DNA of 62,327 nucleotides from an uncultured Oscillospiraceae bacterium (GTDB taxonomy: Bacteria > Bacillota > Clostridia > Oscillospirales > Oscillospiraceae): positions 1-62,327 of the forward strand of contig CAKUGQ010000014.1 in assembly GCA_934654755.1 (NCBI GenBank), written 5' to 3'. Position 1 is the stretch's first letter. The number at the start of each line of letters is the position of its first letter. A program made the translations under genes and the position numbers. Shown piece by piece: positions 15,144-23,765 of this stretch. The notes under the pieces were generated by a model. The model searched no databases and was not told the origin of the DNA. It saw only the letters and a program-made list of their open reading frames with translations.

Positions 15144-15178
15144 ATATGCCGCCGGGGAAGCTGCTCCGGCGGCATATC
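15144..15178 (-). terminator. Terminator of psuG (minus strand)
   Basis: ATATGCCGCC/GGCGGCATAT stem followed on the minus strand by seven T's. A second hairpin, GAAAGGGAACCC/GGGTTCCCTTTC (15219-15246), lies between it and the psuG stop and may serve the convergent surface-protein gene. Confidence 0.75.
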
Positions 15179-15272
15179 GGTCTGCCGGACAATCTCCGAC
15201 GACGGATTGGGAGAAAGCGAAAGGGAACCCTTTGGGGTTCCCTTTCGCCTGTCATATGGGCGGCGTGCTCCG

Positions 15273-16187
15273 TCAGAGCTTTGCCAGCTCCACGGCGGTC
15301 TGCGCCGCAAGGCGGGCGTTGTTGTATACGAGCTGAATATTGGCGTCCAGACTGTCGCCGCCGGTCAGCTCCTTGACCTTGGCCAGCAGGAAAGGCGTCG
15401 TTGCCTTACCGTGGATTCCCCTGGCCTTGCATTCGGCAATGGCTTCATCGATCGCGCCGTTGATGAGCTTCGGATCCATAGAGTATTCCTCGGGGATGGG
15501 ATTCGTTACGAGCATGCCGCCGCGCAGACCGAGTGCCTGCTGCGTGGCCAACGCTTTTGCCAGCTCTGCGGGGCTGTCCACGCGGTAATCCACGCCGAAG
15601 CCGGAGCTGCGCGTGTAGAAAGCGGGCAGCTCATCCGTACCGTAGCCAAGCACGGGAACGCCCTTTGTTTCCAGGTATTCCAGCGTCAGGCCGAGATCGA
15701 GAATGGATTTCGCTCCTGCGCAGATGACCATCACGGGCGTGCTTGCCAGCTCTTCCAGATCGGCGGAGATGTCCATGGTCGTCTCCGCGCCGCGATGCAC
15801 GCCGCCGATGCCGCCGGTGGCAAAGATGCGGATCCCCGCCATATGCGCGATCATCATCGTCGTGGTGACGGTTGTTGCGCCGTCGGCGCCGCGCGCGCAG
15901 AGCATGGTCAGATCGCGGCGGGATGCCTTGGCGATGGCCGTCCCCTTTTTGCCGAAGTATTCAATCTCGTCTTCGGTCAGACCGGCCTTCAGACGGCCGC
16001 CGATGATGGCAACGGTTGCCGGGACGGCGCCGTTTTCACGGATAATCCGCTCGACCTCCAGCGCGGTTTTCACATTCTGCGGGTAGGGCATACCATGAGA
16101 AATAATGGTCGATTCGAGTGCGACGACGGGTTTACCGGCGGCGAGCGCCTCCTTGACCTCGGGCTTGATGTCCAGATAGGGATTCAT
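15273..16187 (-). CDS. psuG: Pseudouridine-5'-phosphate glycosidase
   Basis: A 304-residue enzyme that splits pseudouridine 5'-phosphate into uracil and ribose 5-phosphate, breaking a C-C glycosidic bond; it is cytoplasmic and Mn-dependent in the family. Signatures: ALESTIISHGMPYPQN, IATVAIIGGRL-type strand, ATGGIGGVHRGAE, the lysine-containing CAGAKSILDLG and the final TPFLLAKV. Length is normal. It lies 21 bp after psuK with an AGGAGGA site, forming the two-gene psuKG salvage operon for pseudouridine from RNA turnover. Confidence 0.95.
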   Translation of the reverse strand: MNPYLDIKPEVKEALAAGKPVVALESTIISHGMPYPQNVKTALEVERIIRENGAVPATVAIIGGRLKAGLTEDEIEYFGKKGTAIAKASRRDLTMLCARGADGATTVTTTMMIAHMAGIRIFATGGIGGVHRGAETTMDISADLEELASTPVMVICAGAKSILDLGLTLEYLETKGVPVLGYGTDELPAFYTRSSGFGVDYRVDSPAELAKALATQQALGLRGGMLVTNPIPEEYSMDPKLINGAIDEAIAECKARGIHGKATTPFLLAKVKELTGGDSLDANIQLVYNNARLAAQTAVELAKL

Positions 16188-16208
16188 AAATCGTTCCTCC
16201 TTGTTGAT

Positions 16209-17141
16209 TTATTTGCTCCGCGCCGCCTTCATGCGCGACCGCAGCGCGGCGGCACAGAGCGTGCGGGAGATGGTGTCTTCGGATTCGACGGTAATGGCGG
16301 CCGCAGCTGCGGCGGCGCGGGCGCTTTCGTCCAGATTCGCGCCGGAGAGATAGCTCCACGCGAGCGCGGCGGTGAAGCTGTCGCCTGCACCGGTGGCGTT
16401 TTTCATTTGTGCCGGGCAGCAGGGGATGTGCAGCAGCGTGCTGCCCTCGGCAGCCAGAACGCCGTCCGTGCCAAGCGAAATGAACACCCGTCGGGTACCC
16501 ATCGCCAGAAGCCGCCGTGCGGCGGCGTGCAGACTCGGTTCGTCCGTAATATGCACGCCGCTGAGCAGCTCCGCCTCCATGCGGTTGGGCTTGAAGGTGT
16601 GCAGCCGCGGCAGGAGTACACGCAGCTTCTCCGCTTTGGCGACGGAAACGGGGTCGGCAAACAGCGGCACGCGGCAATTCTCCGCCAGAAAATCAATGGC
16701 ATTCTGCGGCAGATTTGCATCGACCACGGCCAGCGCCGCGCCGTTGATGCGGGAAAGCTGTGTGCGCAGATAGTCTGCGTCGATGGCCTCGCAGATTTCC
16801 ATATCGCTCACGGCGAGCGCCATGTCGCCGGAGGGGTCGCTGAGAAACAGATAGGTCGAGCTCCGGCCGCCGGAAACACGCCGCGCGCCGCTCAGATCAA
16901 TACCGAGACTCCGGCAGGATTCTTCAATGCGGCGGGCGTTTGCGTCGTCGCCCAGTGCGGTCAAAAGCTGCGTGTTTACGCCCAGAAGGGCCATATTGTG
17001 CGCGATGTTCCGTCCGACGCCGCCGAGGCTGACGTGAACCGTTCCGGGGTTGGAGTCCCGCGCTACGAGCGGACGCAGGGCACGGCCGCCAATGTCGATG
17101 TTTGCGCCGCCGATCACGACGGCGTAACGTTCTTCTTGCAT
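16209..17141 (-). CDS. psuK: PfkB-family pseudouridine kinase
   Basis: A 310-residue ribokinase-like enzyme that phosphorylates pseudouridine at the 5' position. N-terminal GGANIDIGG and SLGGVGRNIAHNMALLG are the substrate-side PfkB signature. NATGAGDSFTAALAW near residue 258 is the second signature with the catalytic aspartate and anion hole. Substrate specificity is assigned from adjacency to psuG; PfkB sequence alone would not decide it. First gene of the psuKG pair, with its own promoter at 17213-17240. Confidence 0.88.
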   Translation of the reverse strand: MQEERYAVVIGGANIDIGGRALRPLVARDSNPGTVHVSLGGVGRNIAHNMALLGVNTQLLTALGDDANARRIEESCRSLGIDLSGARRVSGGRSSTYLFLSDPSGDMALAVSDMEICEAIDADYLRTQLSRINGAALAVVDANLPQNAIDFLAENCRVPLFADPVSVAKAEKLRVLLPRLHTFKPNRMEAELLSGVHITDEPSLHAAARRLLAMGTRRVFISLGTDGVLAAEGSTLLHIPCCPAQMKNATGAGDSFTAALAWSYLSGANLDESARAAAAAAAITVESEDTISRTLCAAALRSRMKAARSK

Positions 17142-17212
17142 ATTTTTTCATCCCTTTGCAGGAAATGCCGTATAACGATCCGTCCTGACCGCTGGCTTCC
17201 GGCTCAATCTGC

Positions 17213-17240
17213 ATTGTATCACAAAAATCCGGAATGTCCA
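17213..17240 (-). promoter_or_regulatory. Promoter of psuKG
   Basis: On the minus strand TGGACA (17240-17235), 16 bases, TACAAT (17218-17213). Confidence 0.55.
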
Positions 17241-17296
17241 GCTTTTTTTCATAGCGCGTGCGGCAGGGGAATACAGTAGGACGGGAGGGGATGACA

Positions 17297-18496
17297 ATGA
17301 CACTTCTGGAGCTGGCGCTGCGCCGCGCGGAGGCAGCGTCCGTAGAGGCATTTCAGCGTGCGTCGGGACTTGCGCCCACGGGTTCGCTTGACGTGCAGAC
17401 CATGCAGGCGCTTGAGCCGTACCTGACGGGTTTTGTGCGCCACCGCGTGCGTGCAGGGGAGACGATTTACCGGTTGGCAGAGCGCCACGGTACGACGGAA
17501 CGGGCGATTCTGACCGCAAATCCGGGCATTGAACCGCGCCGTCTGACGGTTGGGCAGGAGCTGATTATCCCGCTGGGCTTTCCCGTTGTGCCGACGGATA
17601 TGGCGTTTACCTCGGAGCTGTTGGCGCTGTGTGTGCAGGGACTGACCGCGCGCTATCCGTTCCTTACGCAGAGAACGCTGGTGAAAACGCGCTTCGGCCG
17701 ACCGGTCACACTGCTGCGTCTCGGCAGCGGGCAGCGCAGCGTGCTTTATAATGCCAGCCACCATGCGAACGAATGGATTACGACGCCGGTTCTGCTGAAA
17801 TTCATGGAGGATTACGCTGCGGCCGTCGCGGCGGGCGGAACGATCTTCGGGCAGGATGCCGCGGCGCTCTTCCGCCGCACGCAGCTTTATTGTGTGCCGA
17901 TGGTCAATCCGGACGGAGTAGATCTGGTCACGGGTGCCATTCTGCGCGGCAGTGAGGCCTTTGAGGAGGCCGAAGCCATTGCTGCGCGCTACCCGGCGAT
18001 TCCGTTCCCGGACGGCTGGAAGGCAAATTTGTCCGGCGTGGACCTCAACCTGAATTACCCGGCCGGCTGGGAACAGGCGCGGGAGCTGAAATATGCGCTC
18101 GGCTTCACCGGCCCGGCGCCGCGCGATTTTGTCGGCCGCGCGCCGCTGGATCAGCCAGAGTCGGCGGCGATGGCACGCCTGACGCGCACGGTCGATCCCC
18201 GCCTTACGCTGTCTTACCATACACAGGGTGAGGTGATCTACTGGAAGTACCTTGACCTGGAGCCGGTCGGTGCTCGGCATATCGGCGAACAGTTCGCCCG
18301 GCTCAGCGGTTATTTGCTGGAGGATACGCCTTATGCCTCCGGGTTTGCGGGCTACAAGGACTGGTTTATCCTGACCTTTGACCGGCCGGGTTATACCATC
18401 GAGGCGGGGCTCGGGCAGAATCCGCTGCCGATTACACAGTTTGACGAGATATACCGGCGGAATCTCGGTATTCTGGCGACGGGCTTGCTGCTATGA
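17297..18496 (+). CDS. LysM M14 peptidase, gamma-D-Glu-diamino acid type
   Basis: A 399-residue protein. Residues 1-45 resemble a peptidoglycan-binding helical domain (QRASGLAPTGSLD), 48-93 are a LysM domain (HRVRAGETIYRLAERHGT) and about 100-399 an M14 zinc carboxypeptidase domain. Zinc ligands are H156-x-x-E159 (HHANEW) and H308 (SYHTQGE); the catalytic glutamate is E369 in YTIEAGLG. This order matches endopeptidase I of Lysinibacillus sphaericus, which cuts gamma-D-Glu-meso-DAP bonds in peptidoglycan during sporulation. No signal peptide is seen, also true of that enzyme. ATG 17297 is 7 bases from GGGAGGGG; the in-frame ATG at 17291 abuts the site. Confidence 0.88.
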   Translation: MTLLELALRRAEAASVEAFQRASGLAPTGSLDVQTMQALEPYLTGFVRHRVRAGETIYRLAERHGTTERAILTANPGIEPRRLTVGQELIIPLGFPVVPTDMAFTSELLALCVQGLTARYPFLTQRTLVKTRFGRPVTLLRLGSGQRSVLYNASHHANEWITTPVLLKFMEDYAAAVAAGGTIFGQDAAALFRRTQLYCVPMVNPDGVDLVTGAILRGSEAFEEAEAIAARYPAIPFPDGWKANLSGVDLNLNYPAGWEQARELKYALGFTGPAPRDFVGRAPLDQPESAAMARLTRTVDPRLTLSYHTQGEVIYWKYLDLEPVGARHIGEQFARLSGYLLEDTPYASGFAGYKDWFILTFDRPGYTIEAGLGQNPLPITQFDEIYRRNLGILATGLLL

Positions 18497-18499
18497 ACA

Positions 18500-18537
18500 C
18501 CGAACGCGCCTGCCGCATTTGCGGCAGGCGCGTTCGG
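18500..18537. terminator. Convergent hairpin between M14 and DUF4015 genes
   Basis: Perfect 17-bp stem, CCGAACGCGCCTGCCGC and its complement, around ATTT. No U-tract, so it may act as a transcription block or mRNA-end stabiliser. Confidence 0.65.
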
Positions 18538-19554
18538 TTATGATTCGTTAAGCAGCGGGCGAAGTACCGCACGGTCGTCGAAGCGTACGTCGCGCGAAGC
18601 GGTCAGGAATACCAGCTCCCGCAGGCTTGCACATGCGGCAAAGCCCTGCGTATATTTTTCCACATTTGTGCCGTCGGCATCGGGGATGTAGATACGGCCG
18701 GTGACGGGCGCGGAGGCGAACTGTACGTCGTCCGTGACGAAGGAGATCATCAGATTACTGCTTTCAAAGAAAGCGGTCAGCGTCCCGGCCGCATCGGCGA
18801 CCAGCTCTGCGCCGGTCTTGTCGGAACGGTAGTTGATCCTGCTGCTGGAGGGGAAACGGAAATCGGAGAAGGCAATCTCACGGAAGCCGAGACTGGAAAG
18901 CTCGCGCGCAATCTGCATCAGATAGCTCAGGGTCGTTCCGTCGGCGGGATCAAGCCAGTAGCATTGCCGCTCATCGACCCACAGGGCGCCGCTCTGCAGC
19001 GCCAGACCGCTGGAAACGTGTTCCAGCGCGAAAGCGCGGTCGCGAAAGGCGGGTACAACGGCGATCATGTAGAAGCCCTGTTCGCGCAGATAATCGATCA
19101 GCGCATCGACCTGCGACACGTCCGTATCCGCCAATGGCGCTCCGCCGATGGAGGTAGAGTAGTAGAAATTTCCGAAAATGCTCTTCAGCTCGATGGCGAC
19201 GGCACAGCGCCTATCAAGTGACTTGACGGCAGAAAGCACCTTCTCCGGCTCCAGAAGCATGGAGGTGGTGATGTAGTAGCCGCCCGTTTCCGAGAGAAGC
19301 CGTCCGGATTCCGACGGCTCTACCTGAATGAACGACGCATCCGGGACGCTCGGCTGTTCAGGGACTGTGGGGCTTGAGGCGTCCGGTGTCCGGCGGTCCG
19401 AAAAATCCAGGTGGACGCCGTCGCGGTCATAGACCAGATACGGCTCTAGGTAGACAAGCACTGCCAGCGTCAGCACAAACAGCGCCGCCAGCGTGATAAG
19501 CAGCACCCGAAGCGCTTTTTTCAGAAACAGCTTGTAGCGGTAGGGAACTCTCAT
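18538..19554 (-). CDS. Membrane-anchored putative glycoside hydrolase (DUF4015-like)
   Basis: A 338-residue protein with a basic N-terminus and one membrane helix (about 15-37), then a linker and an extracytoplasmic TIM-barrel-like domain. WLDPADGTTLSYLMQIA and SLGFREIAFSDFRFPSS match the DUF4015 putative glycosyl hydrolase signature (usually DYVRFP). Here the strand reads DFRFP with the aspartate kept. The ATG at 19554 overlaps the prmA stop (ATGA), so the two are coupled. The biochemical substrate is unknown; a wall or spore polysaccharide is a guess. Confidence 0.75.
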   Translation of the reverse strand: MRVPYRYKLFLKKALRVLLITLAALFVLTLAVLVYLEPYLVYDRDGVHLDFSDRRTPDASSPTVPEQPSVPDASFIQVEPSESGRLLSETGGYYITTSMLLEPEKVLSAVKSLDRRCAVAIELKSIFGNFYYSTSIGGAPLADTDVSQVDALIDYLREQGFYMIAVVPAFRDRAFALEHVSSGLALQSGALWVDERQCYWLDPADGTTLSYLMQIARELSSLGFREIAFSDFRFPSSSRINYRSDKTGAELVADAAGTLTAFFESSNLMISFVTDDVQFASAPVTGRIYIPDADGTNVEKYTQGFAACASLRELVFLTASRDVRFDDRAVLRPLLNES

Positions 19555-20525
19555 GCCTCCCGCCCCCTGCGCGCAAGCAGCGCGCACCACTGCGCCGTGT
19601 GCGGTGCGTCCAGAAGCTCCAGTCCTGCCGCCTCCAGCGCCGCGCGTACTTCCCGCTCACGCTCACGGACGATGCCGGAGCAGATCAGCACGCCGTCCCG
19701 GCGCAGAAAAGCCGGAATGACAGGCGCAAGCCGCACCAGAACGCCTGCGACAATATTGGCGCAGACCACATCGTAGCCGCCCTCGGAAAGACGCCGCATG
19801 GCGGCGCGGTCGTCAATGACGTTTGCCGTCTGCGCGGAGAAGCGCGTGCGGTCAAAGCCGTTGAGCGCAGCGTTTTCACGCGCGATGTGCTCGGCCGCGG
19901 GATCGACATCCACGCCTGTGGCGCTCTGTGCACCGAGCAGCAGCGCCGCGATCGACAAAATGCCGCTGCCGCTGCCAAGGTCGGCCACCCGTTCTCCGCC
20001 CCGGATCACGCGCTCCAGAAGGCGCAGGCAGAGCTGCGTTGAGTCATGCTCGCCGGTACCGAAGGTCAGACCGAGGTCGAGAATCAGCGGCACACGTCCC
20101 TGCGGCGCCTCCGGAGTCATCCATTTCGGTACAATCCACAGCCGCTCACCGACGGCCAGCGGCCGGTAGTTCTTCTTCCATGAATTTTCCCAGTCCTCGT
20201 CCGGCACGTTTTCCAGACGGAGCGTAAGCGGGCCGAATTCGACGCTCGGCCAGCGTATCGGAAGCGCCTGCAGGAGCGCCTGAAGCTGCGGAATCTGCCG
20301 CTCGGCTTCCTCACCGAGCCAAAGGCGCACCTGAGAAAGCCCGCGCATTTTTTCACCGAGCGATTCGTCCACATAGTCCCAATAATCCTGAGAGGTCTCC
20401 AGAAATTGCGCGAACTGCTCGCCGTCGTCGACGGCGAAGCTGTCGAAGCCCGCATCCGTCAGTGCCGTACACAAAAGATCGACACCCTGCGATGCGGTTC
20501 GGATGGTCAGTTCCGTCCATTCCAT
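19551..20525 (-). CDS. prmA: Ribosomal protein L11 methyltransferase
   Basis: A 324-residue SAM-dependent enzyme that trimethylates ribosomal protein L11. The N-terminal substrate domain (MEWTELTIRT, ENSWKKNYRP) is followed by the class I methyltransferase fold: LTFGTGEHDSTQLCL, VADLGSGSGILSIAALLLG (SAM loop) and VCANIVAGVL, the N-x-(P/A)-type active-site strand. ATG 20525 has AAAGGAGGG upstream and gives the standard N-terminus. First gene of a two-gene unit, divergent from lgt. Confidence 0.95.
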   Translation of the reverse strand: MEWTELTIRTASQGVDLLCTALTDAGFDSFAVDDGEQFAQFLETSQDYWDYVDESLGEKMRGLSQVRLWLGEEAERQIPQLQALLQALPIRWPSVEFGPLTLRLENVPDEDWENSWKKNYRPLAVGERLWIVPKWMTPEAPQGRVPLILDLGLTFGTGEHDSTQLCLRLLERVIRGGERVADLGSGSGILSIAALLLGAQSATGVDVDPAAEHIARENAALNGFDRTRFSAQTANVIDDRAAMRRLSEGGYDVVCANIVAGVLVRLAPVIPAFLRRDGVLICSGIVREREREVRAALEAAGLELLDAPHTAQWCALLARRGREA

Positions 20526-20547
20526 ATGCCCACCCTCCTTTTCTTCT

Positions 20548-20576
20548 ATTTTACAGGATTCCGGGCGGAAAGACAA
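20548..20576 (-). promoter_or_regulatory. Promoter of prmA
   Basis: On the minus strand TTGTCT (20576-20571), 17 bases, TAAAAT (20553-20548). Confidence 0.6.
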
Positions 20577-20587
20577 GCCCTTTTTCC

Positions 20588-20616
20588 TTGACATGACCGC
20601 CGTGTTCTGGTATGAT
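20588..20616 (+). promoter_or_regulatory. Promoter of lgt
   Basis: TTGACA, 17 bases, TATGAT; back to back with the prmA promoter. Confidence 0.85.
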
Positions 20617-20655
20617 AGAGCCGCGATGCATTCTATTGAAAAGGAGGAGAAGCGG

Positions 20656-21591
20656 ATGTTTTCCGGTACTTCCATCAGCTTCCCGCATCTCGGCATTACG
20701 ATCGACCCTTCGGACGGCTTTTTTATCGGCTCGTTCGAGATCAAATGGTATGGCGTCATCATCGCCTTCGGCGTGCTGCTGGCGGCGATCTATACCATGC
20801 GCCGCTGCAGGCAGTTTGGCATTTCTCAGGATGAGCTGCTCAATGTCATTCTCATCGGTCTGCCCTGCGGAATCCTCGGTGCGCGGCTTTACTATGTCGT
20901 GTTTGAGTGGGAGCGTTTTTTCGGCCCGAATAACAACTGGTACGATTTCCTGAAGATCCGCGACGGTGGGCTTGCCATCTACGGCGGCGTGCTCGGCGGC
21001 GCACTCTCACTGTGCGTTTACTGTCTGTGCAGCAAAAAGCGCCGCGGCGAATTGCTGCCGGTTCTGGATCTTTGCGGTTTCGGTCTGCTCATCGGACAGA
21101 TCTGCGGCCGCTGGGGCAACTTCTTTAACCGTGAGGCCTTCGGAAGCTACACCGACAGCCTGTTTGCCATGCGTGTGGCGGCCGACCGGGTTCCCTCAAC
21201 CTCGACGGAGCTTCCGTTACTGCTGCAAAAGGCGCAGGAGGGCGGCTATGTCGGCTTTGTCCAGGTGCAGCCGACGTTCCTGTACGAGTCCGTGTGGAAT
21301 CTGATCGGTTTTGTGCTGCTGCACTTCCTGTCGAAAAAACGCCGCTTCGACGGTGAGATCTTTCTCGGCTATATCGCATGGTACGGCCTCGGCCGTGCCA
21401 TCATTGAGGGAATGCGCACCGATAGTCTCTATCTGGGGCCGCTGCGTGTCAGCCAGTGGGTTGGCGGCCTTTCCTGCCTGATTGCGCTGGGGATCATCGT
21501 TTATGTGTTGGCTGTCCGGCGACCCGACGGCAGCAAAATGCTTGTTAATCGCAGCTCTGCGGAAGGAGAAAACGAAAATGCAGCAGAATAA
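20656..21591 (+). CDS. lgt: Prolipoprotein diacylglyceryl transferase
   Basis: A 311-residue polytopic membrane enzyme that moves diacylglyceryl from phosphatidylglycerol to the lipobox cysteine of prolipoproteins. The signatures GGLAIYGGVLGG (104-115) and GQICGRWGNFFNREAFG (147-163, with the essential R152, N and E160) are complete, and about seven hydrophobic segments are visible. ATG 20656 follows AAGGAGGAGAAGCGG. A second in-frame ATG at 20626 is possible but has no ribosome site. The 3' end overlaps the next small gene by 14 bp. Confidence 0.96.
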   Translation: MFSGTSISFPHLGITIDPSDGFFIGSFEIKWYGVIIAFGVLLAAIYTMRRCRQFGISQDELLNVILIGLPCGILGARLYYVVFEWERFFGPNNNWYDFLKIRDGGLAIYGGVLGGALSLCVYCLCSKKRRGELLPVLDLCGFGLLIGQICGRWGNFFNREAFGSYTDSLFAMRVAADRVPSTSTELPLLLQKAQEGGYVGFVQVQPTFLYESVWNLIGFVLLHFLSKKRRFDGEIFLGYIAWYGLGRAIIEGMRTDSLYLGPLRVSQWVGGLSCLIALGIIVYVLAVRRPDGSKMLVNRSSAEGENENAAE

Positions 21592-21982
21592 TACACCCTT
21601 TGAAGATTTTAAGGCGATGGCCGCCGAGGCCGTCAGCAGCGCCGGAAAAGCGGCAAAATACTATTCCTTTGTGTCCAAGCAGAAGATGCTCATTCTGCGT
21701 GAGCAGGAGCGCATTCGCCGGCTGTATACCCGCCTCGGCAAAATCTGCTACAAGGATTATATTACCGACGAGGAACCGGACGAGGCGGAGTATCTGCCTT
21801 TGTATGAGCAGGTCACATCATCGTTCCGGTATATCAATGAAATGCGCGAAGCGCTCGCGCAGGCCAAGCGCGAATACCAGAGCTCGCAGGGGCTGACCGT
21901 CCGTCCGGAAGAGGATGCGGCCGTGTCGGAGGCGCAGACGCCTGTGGCCGAGTCGGAGGGAGCCGTTCCCGTGACGGAATGA
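21578..21982 (+). CDS. Hypothetical coiled-coil protein after lgt
   Basis: A 134-residue soluble protein, strongly helical and charged (FVSKQKMLILREQERIRRLY and later YINEMREALAQAKREYQS), with an acidic Glu/Ala/Val tail. No catalytic motif and no membrane segment are seen. It overlaps lgt by 14 bp with its own GGAAGGAG site, so it is co-expressed. Coding status is supported by the ribosome site, codon bias and the terminator right after. Function unknown. Confidence 0.75.
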   Translation: MQQNNTPFEDFKAMAAEAVSSAGKAAKYYSFVSKQKMLILREQERIRRLYTRLGKICYKDYITDEEPDEAEYLPLYEQVTSSFRYINEMREALAQAKREYQSSQGLTVRPEEDAAVSEAQTPVAESEGAVPVTE

Positions 21983-21996
21983 CCTCGGAGGATTGC

Positions 21997-22022
21997 AAAA
22001 AGGAGCCGAAAGGCTCCTTTTT
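21997..22022. terminator. Terminator after lgt operon
   Basis: AAAAAGGAGCC/GGCTCCTTTTT around GAAA, symmetric. A further hairpin ACACGGCCGC/GCGGCCGTGT follows at 22032-22062. Confidence 0.88.
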
Positions 22023-22083
22023 GCCGAAAAGACACGGCCGCTCCGATATGGGGCGGCCGTGTTTGAAATGAGGTCTCCGGCAC

Positions 22084-22116
22084 AAAAAAGGCTCCGAAGC
22101 AAAGAGCCTCGGAGCC
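22084..22116 (-). terminator. Terminator of tRNA-Thr
   Basis: On the minus strand GGCTCCGA/TCGGAGCC stem followed by six T's, starting 6 bases after the tRNA 3' end. Confidence 0.85.
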
Positions 22117-22121
22117 TGATT

Positions 22122-22197
<76 letters not shown>

Positions 22198-22298
22198 ATA
22201 TTCACCTTGCGACAGCTTGCACATTATAGCAAACATCCGCGGTGGTGTCAATAGCTTTTTTCTGTTTTTTCGGTTTTTTTGTAAAATCACCGTGGGGC

Positions 22299-22327
22299 TT
22301 GCATTTTTGCCTCGGGTTTGCTATGCT
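22299..22327 (+). promoter_or_regulatory. Promoter of the nicotinamidase-like gene
   Basis: TTGCAT, 17 bases, TATGCT. Confidence 0.65.
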
Positions 22328-22364
22328 TAAAACAAAACGAAGGAACACCGACGGAGGGAATCCT

Positions 22365-22883
22365 ATGGACACTTTACTGGTTGTGATCGATTATCAGAAC
22401 GACTTCGTTACCGGCGCGCTCGGGACGAAGGAGGCGCAGGCACTGCTGCCTGCGCTCAACGAGCGGCTGCGTACGGCCGGGCGGATCGCCTATACGCTCG
22501 ATTCGCACGGGGAGAATTATCCGGCTACGCGTGAGGGGCGCGCTCTGCCGGTGCCTCACTGCCTGCGCGGGAGCTGGGGTCATGCGCCTGCCGACGGACT
22601 GGAGCTGCCCGCCGGGAGCGTCTGCATCGAAAAGCCGACCTTTGGCTCGACGCTTCTCGGCGAGTATGTGCGTAATTTGTACGAAGCGGGCGAGATCGGC
22701 GCCGTAGAACTGGCAGGTGTCTGCACGGACATCTGTGTGATTTCCAACGCGCTGCTGCTGCGTGCGTTCTGCCCGGAGCTGCCGATTGCGGTCAATGCGC
22801 GGCTGTGTGCGGGTGTGACCCCGCAGAGCCATGACACCGCGCTGCGCGCCATGCGCGCCTGCCAGATCGAGATTCTGGAGTAA
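22365..22883 (+). CDS. Cysteine hydrolase, nicotinamidase-like
   Basis: A 172-residue isochorismatase-superfamily hydrolase. Catalytic residues D9 (VIDYQNDF), K90 (IEKPTFGS) and C124 (VCTDICV) are all present. The DSH (D46, H48) and PHCLRGSWG segments correspond to the metal site and loop of nicotinamidases, so deamidation of nicotinamide to nicotinate for NAD salvage is the best guess. Other amidases share the fold. The ATG follows ACGGAGGGAA. Monocistronic, with its own promoter and a terminator at 22903. Confidence 0.85.
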   Translation: MDTLLVVIDYQNDFVTGALGTKEAQALLPALNERLRTAGRIAYTLDSHGENYPATREGRALPVPHCLRGSWGHAPADGLELPAGSVCIEKPTFGSTLLGEYVRNLYEAGEIGAVELAGVCTDICVISNALLLRAFCPELPIAVNARLCAGVTPQSHDTALRAMRACQIEILE

Positions 22884-22902
22884 GACCTTCCTGATACGCT
22901 GC

Positions 22903-22930
22903 ACGGCGGAGCCGACAGGCTCCGCCGTCT
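22903..22930 (+). terminator. Terminator of the nicotinamidase-like gene
   Basis: ACGGCGGAGCC/GGCTCCGCCGT around GACA, followed by CTTTG. Confidence 0.75.
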
Positions 22931-22995
22931 TTGTCGTATTCCGGTTTTTTTAGACAGAAGCGCATAATTGACGCATAAAGCGAGGAAAAATTTCC

Positions 22996-23024
22996 TTGCA
23001 AGCGGATGCGCCCTGTGATAAAAT
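22996..23024 (+). promoter_or_regulatory. Promoter of the ATP synthase operon
   Basis: TTGCAA, 17 bases, TAAAAT, just ahead of the first small gene of the atp cluster. Confidence 0.65.
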
Positions 23025-23062
23025 GGGTACGATATTTTCATGGCGGAACAGGAGGCGGAAAT

Positions 23063-23344
23063 GTGCCGAAAAAGCTGTTTCATTTCGTCTACGCGCTCCA
23101 CTATATCACGCAGGCGGCTTTTGCACTCGTGTTCCCGGCAGGGCTGATTGTCCTGTTCGGCTGGCTGATGACCAACCGCTGGGGCTGCGGCCGCTGGGCG
23201 GTCGTTACCGGCGTTGTGCTCGGCGCACTGTGCGGGGTATACAGCATGTTCCGCTTCATTCTGACCGCAGTAAAAACCTTTGACCCGACGCAAGGAGATG
23301 ACAGTTGTGACGGAAAATCCGAATCCTCAGCCGCAGAACATTGA
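23063..23344 (+). CDS. AtpZ-like small membrane protein
   Basis: A 93-residue protein starting at GTG with AGGAGG 6 bases upstream (an ATG two bases earlier is out of frame). Two hydrophobic segments (about 10-35 and 43-65) separated by a short polar turn, leading an F-type ATPase operon, match the AtpZ/AtpQ-type proteins that assist Fo assembly or Mg2+/Ca2+ supply. Sequence similarity is weak at this length, so the call rests mainly on topology and position. It overlaps atpI by 38 bp. Confidence 0.6.
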   Translation: MPKKLFHFVYALHYITQAAFALVFPAGLIVLFGWLMTNRWGCGRWAVVTGVVLGALCGVYSMFRFILTAVKTFDPTQGDDSCDGKSESSAAEH

Positions 23345-23765
23345 CTCCGTGCTGCTGCCTTTTTCGCTCGATACGACAAAGGCGGCCTTCCGGCAGCTTC
23401 TGCCGGTGCTTTTAACGGAGGTGGGGCTGACGGCGCTGATGCTCGGCGTGTACGCGCTGATCGGCCAATGGTCAATCAAGGTTCTGCTCGGCGCCTTGCT
23501 GGGTGCGGGACTGTCGTTGGCGAATTTCAGCGCGATGGTTCTTACGCTCTTAAAGGCCGAGCGCGCGGAAAGTCCTGCACGCGGACAGCTTGCCGCGCGC
23601 GGCAGTCTGATTCTGCGTATGCTGGCGCTCGTGGGGATTCTGGTACTGGCGTTTAAGCTCTGGAAGCTCGATCTGCTGGCCACGCTTCTGCCTCTGTGCC
23701 TGATGCGTCTGGCGCTGTTTGCTGCGGCGTTCGACGGGAAAAAGAAACAGGGAGGTGCGAACTGA
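23307..23765 (+). CDS. atpI: ATP synthase subunit I
   Basis: A 152-residue protein with four hydrophobic segments, in the usual place before atpB. AtpI-type proteins help assemble the c-ring. LLGALLGAGLSLANFSAM is typical of the family. Start choice: GTG 23307 lies 9 bases after AAGGAG, whereas the in-frame ATG at 23298 directly touches that site. Its stop overlaps the atpB ATG by one base. Confidence 0.8.
   Translation: MTENPNPQPQNIDSVLLPFSLDTTKAAFRQLLPVLLTEVGLTALMLGVYALIGQWSIKVLLGALLGAGLSLANFSAMVLTLLKAERAESPARGQLAARGSLILRMLALVGILVLAFKLWKLDLLATLLPLCLMRLALFAAAFDGKKKQGGAN

Noticed and set aside
15093..17279. A 728-codon plus-strand frame opposite psuG-psuK
   Set aside because: It runs through both genes and their gap; no start signal and no domain.
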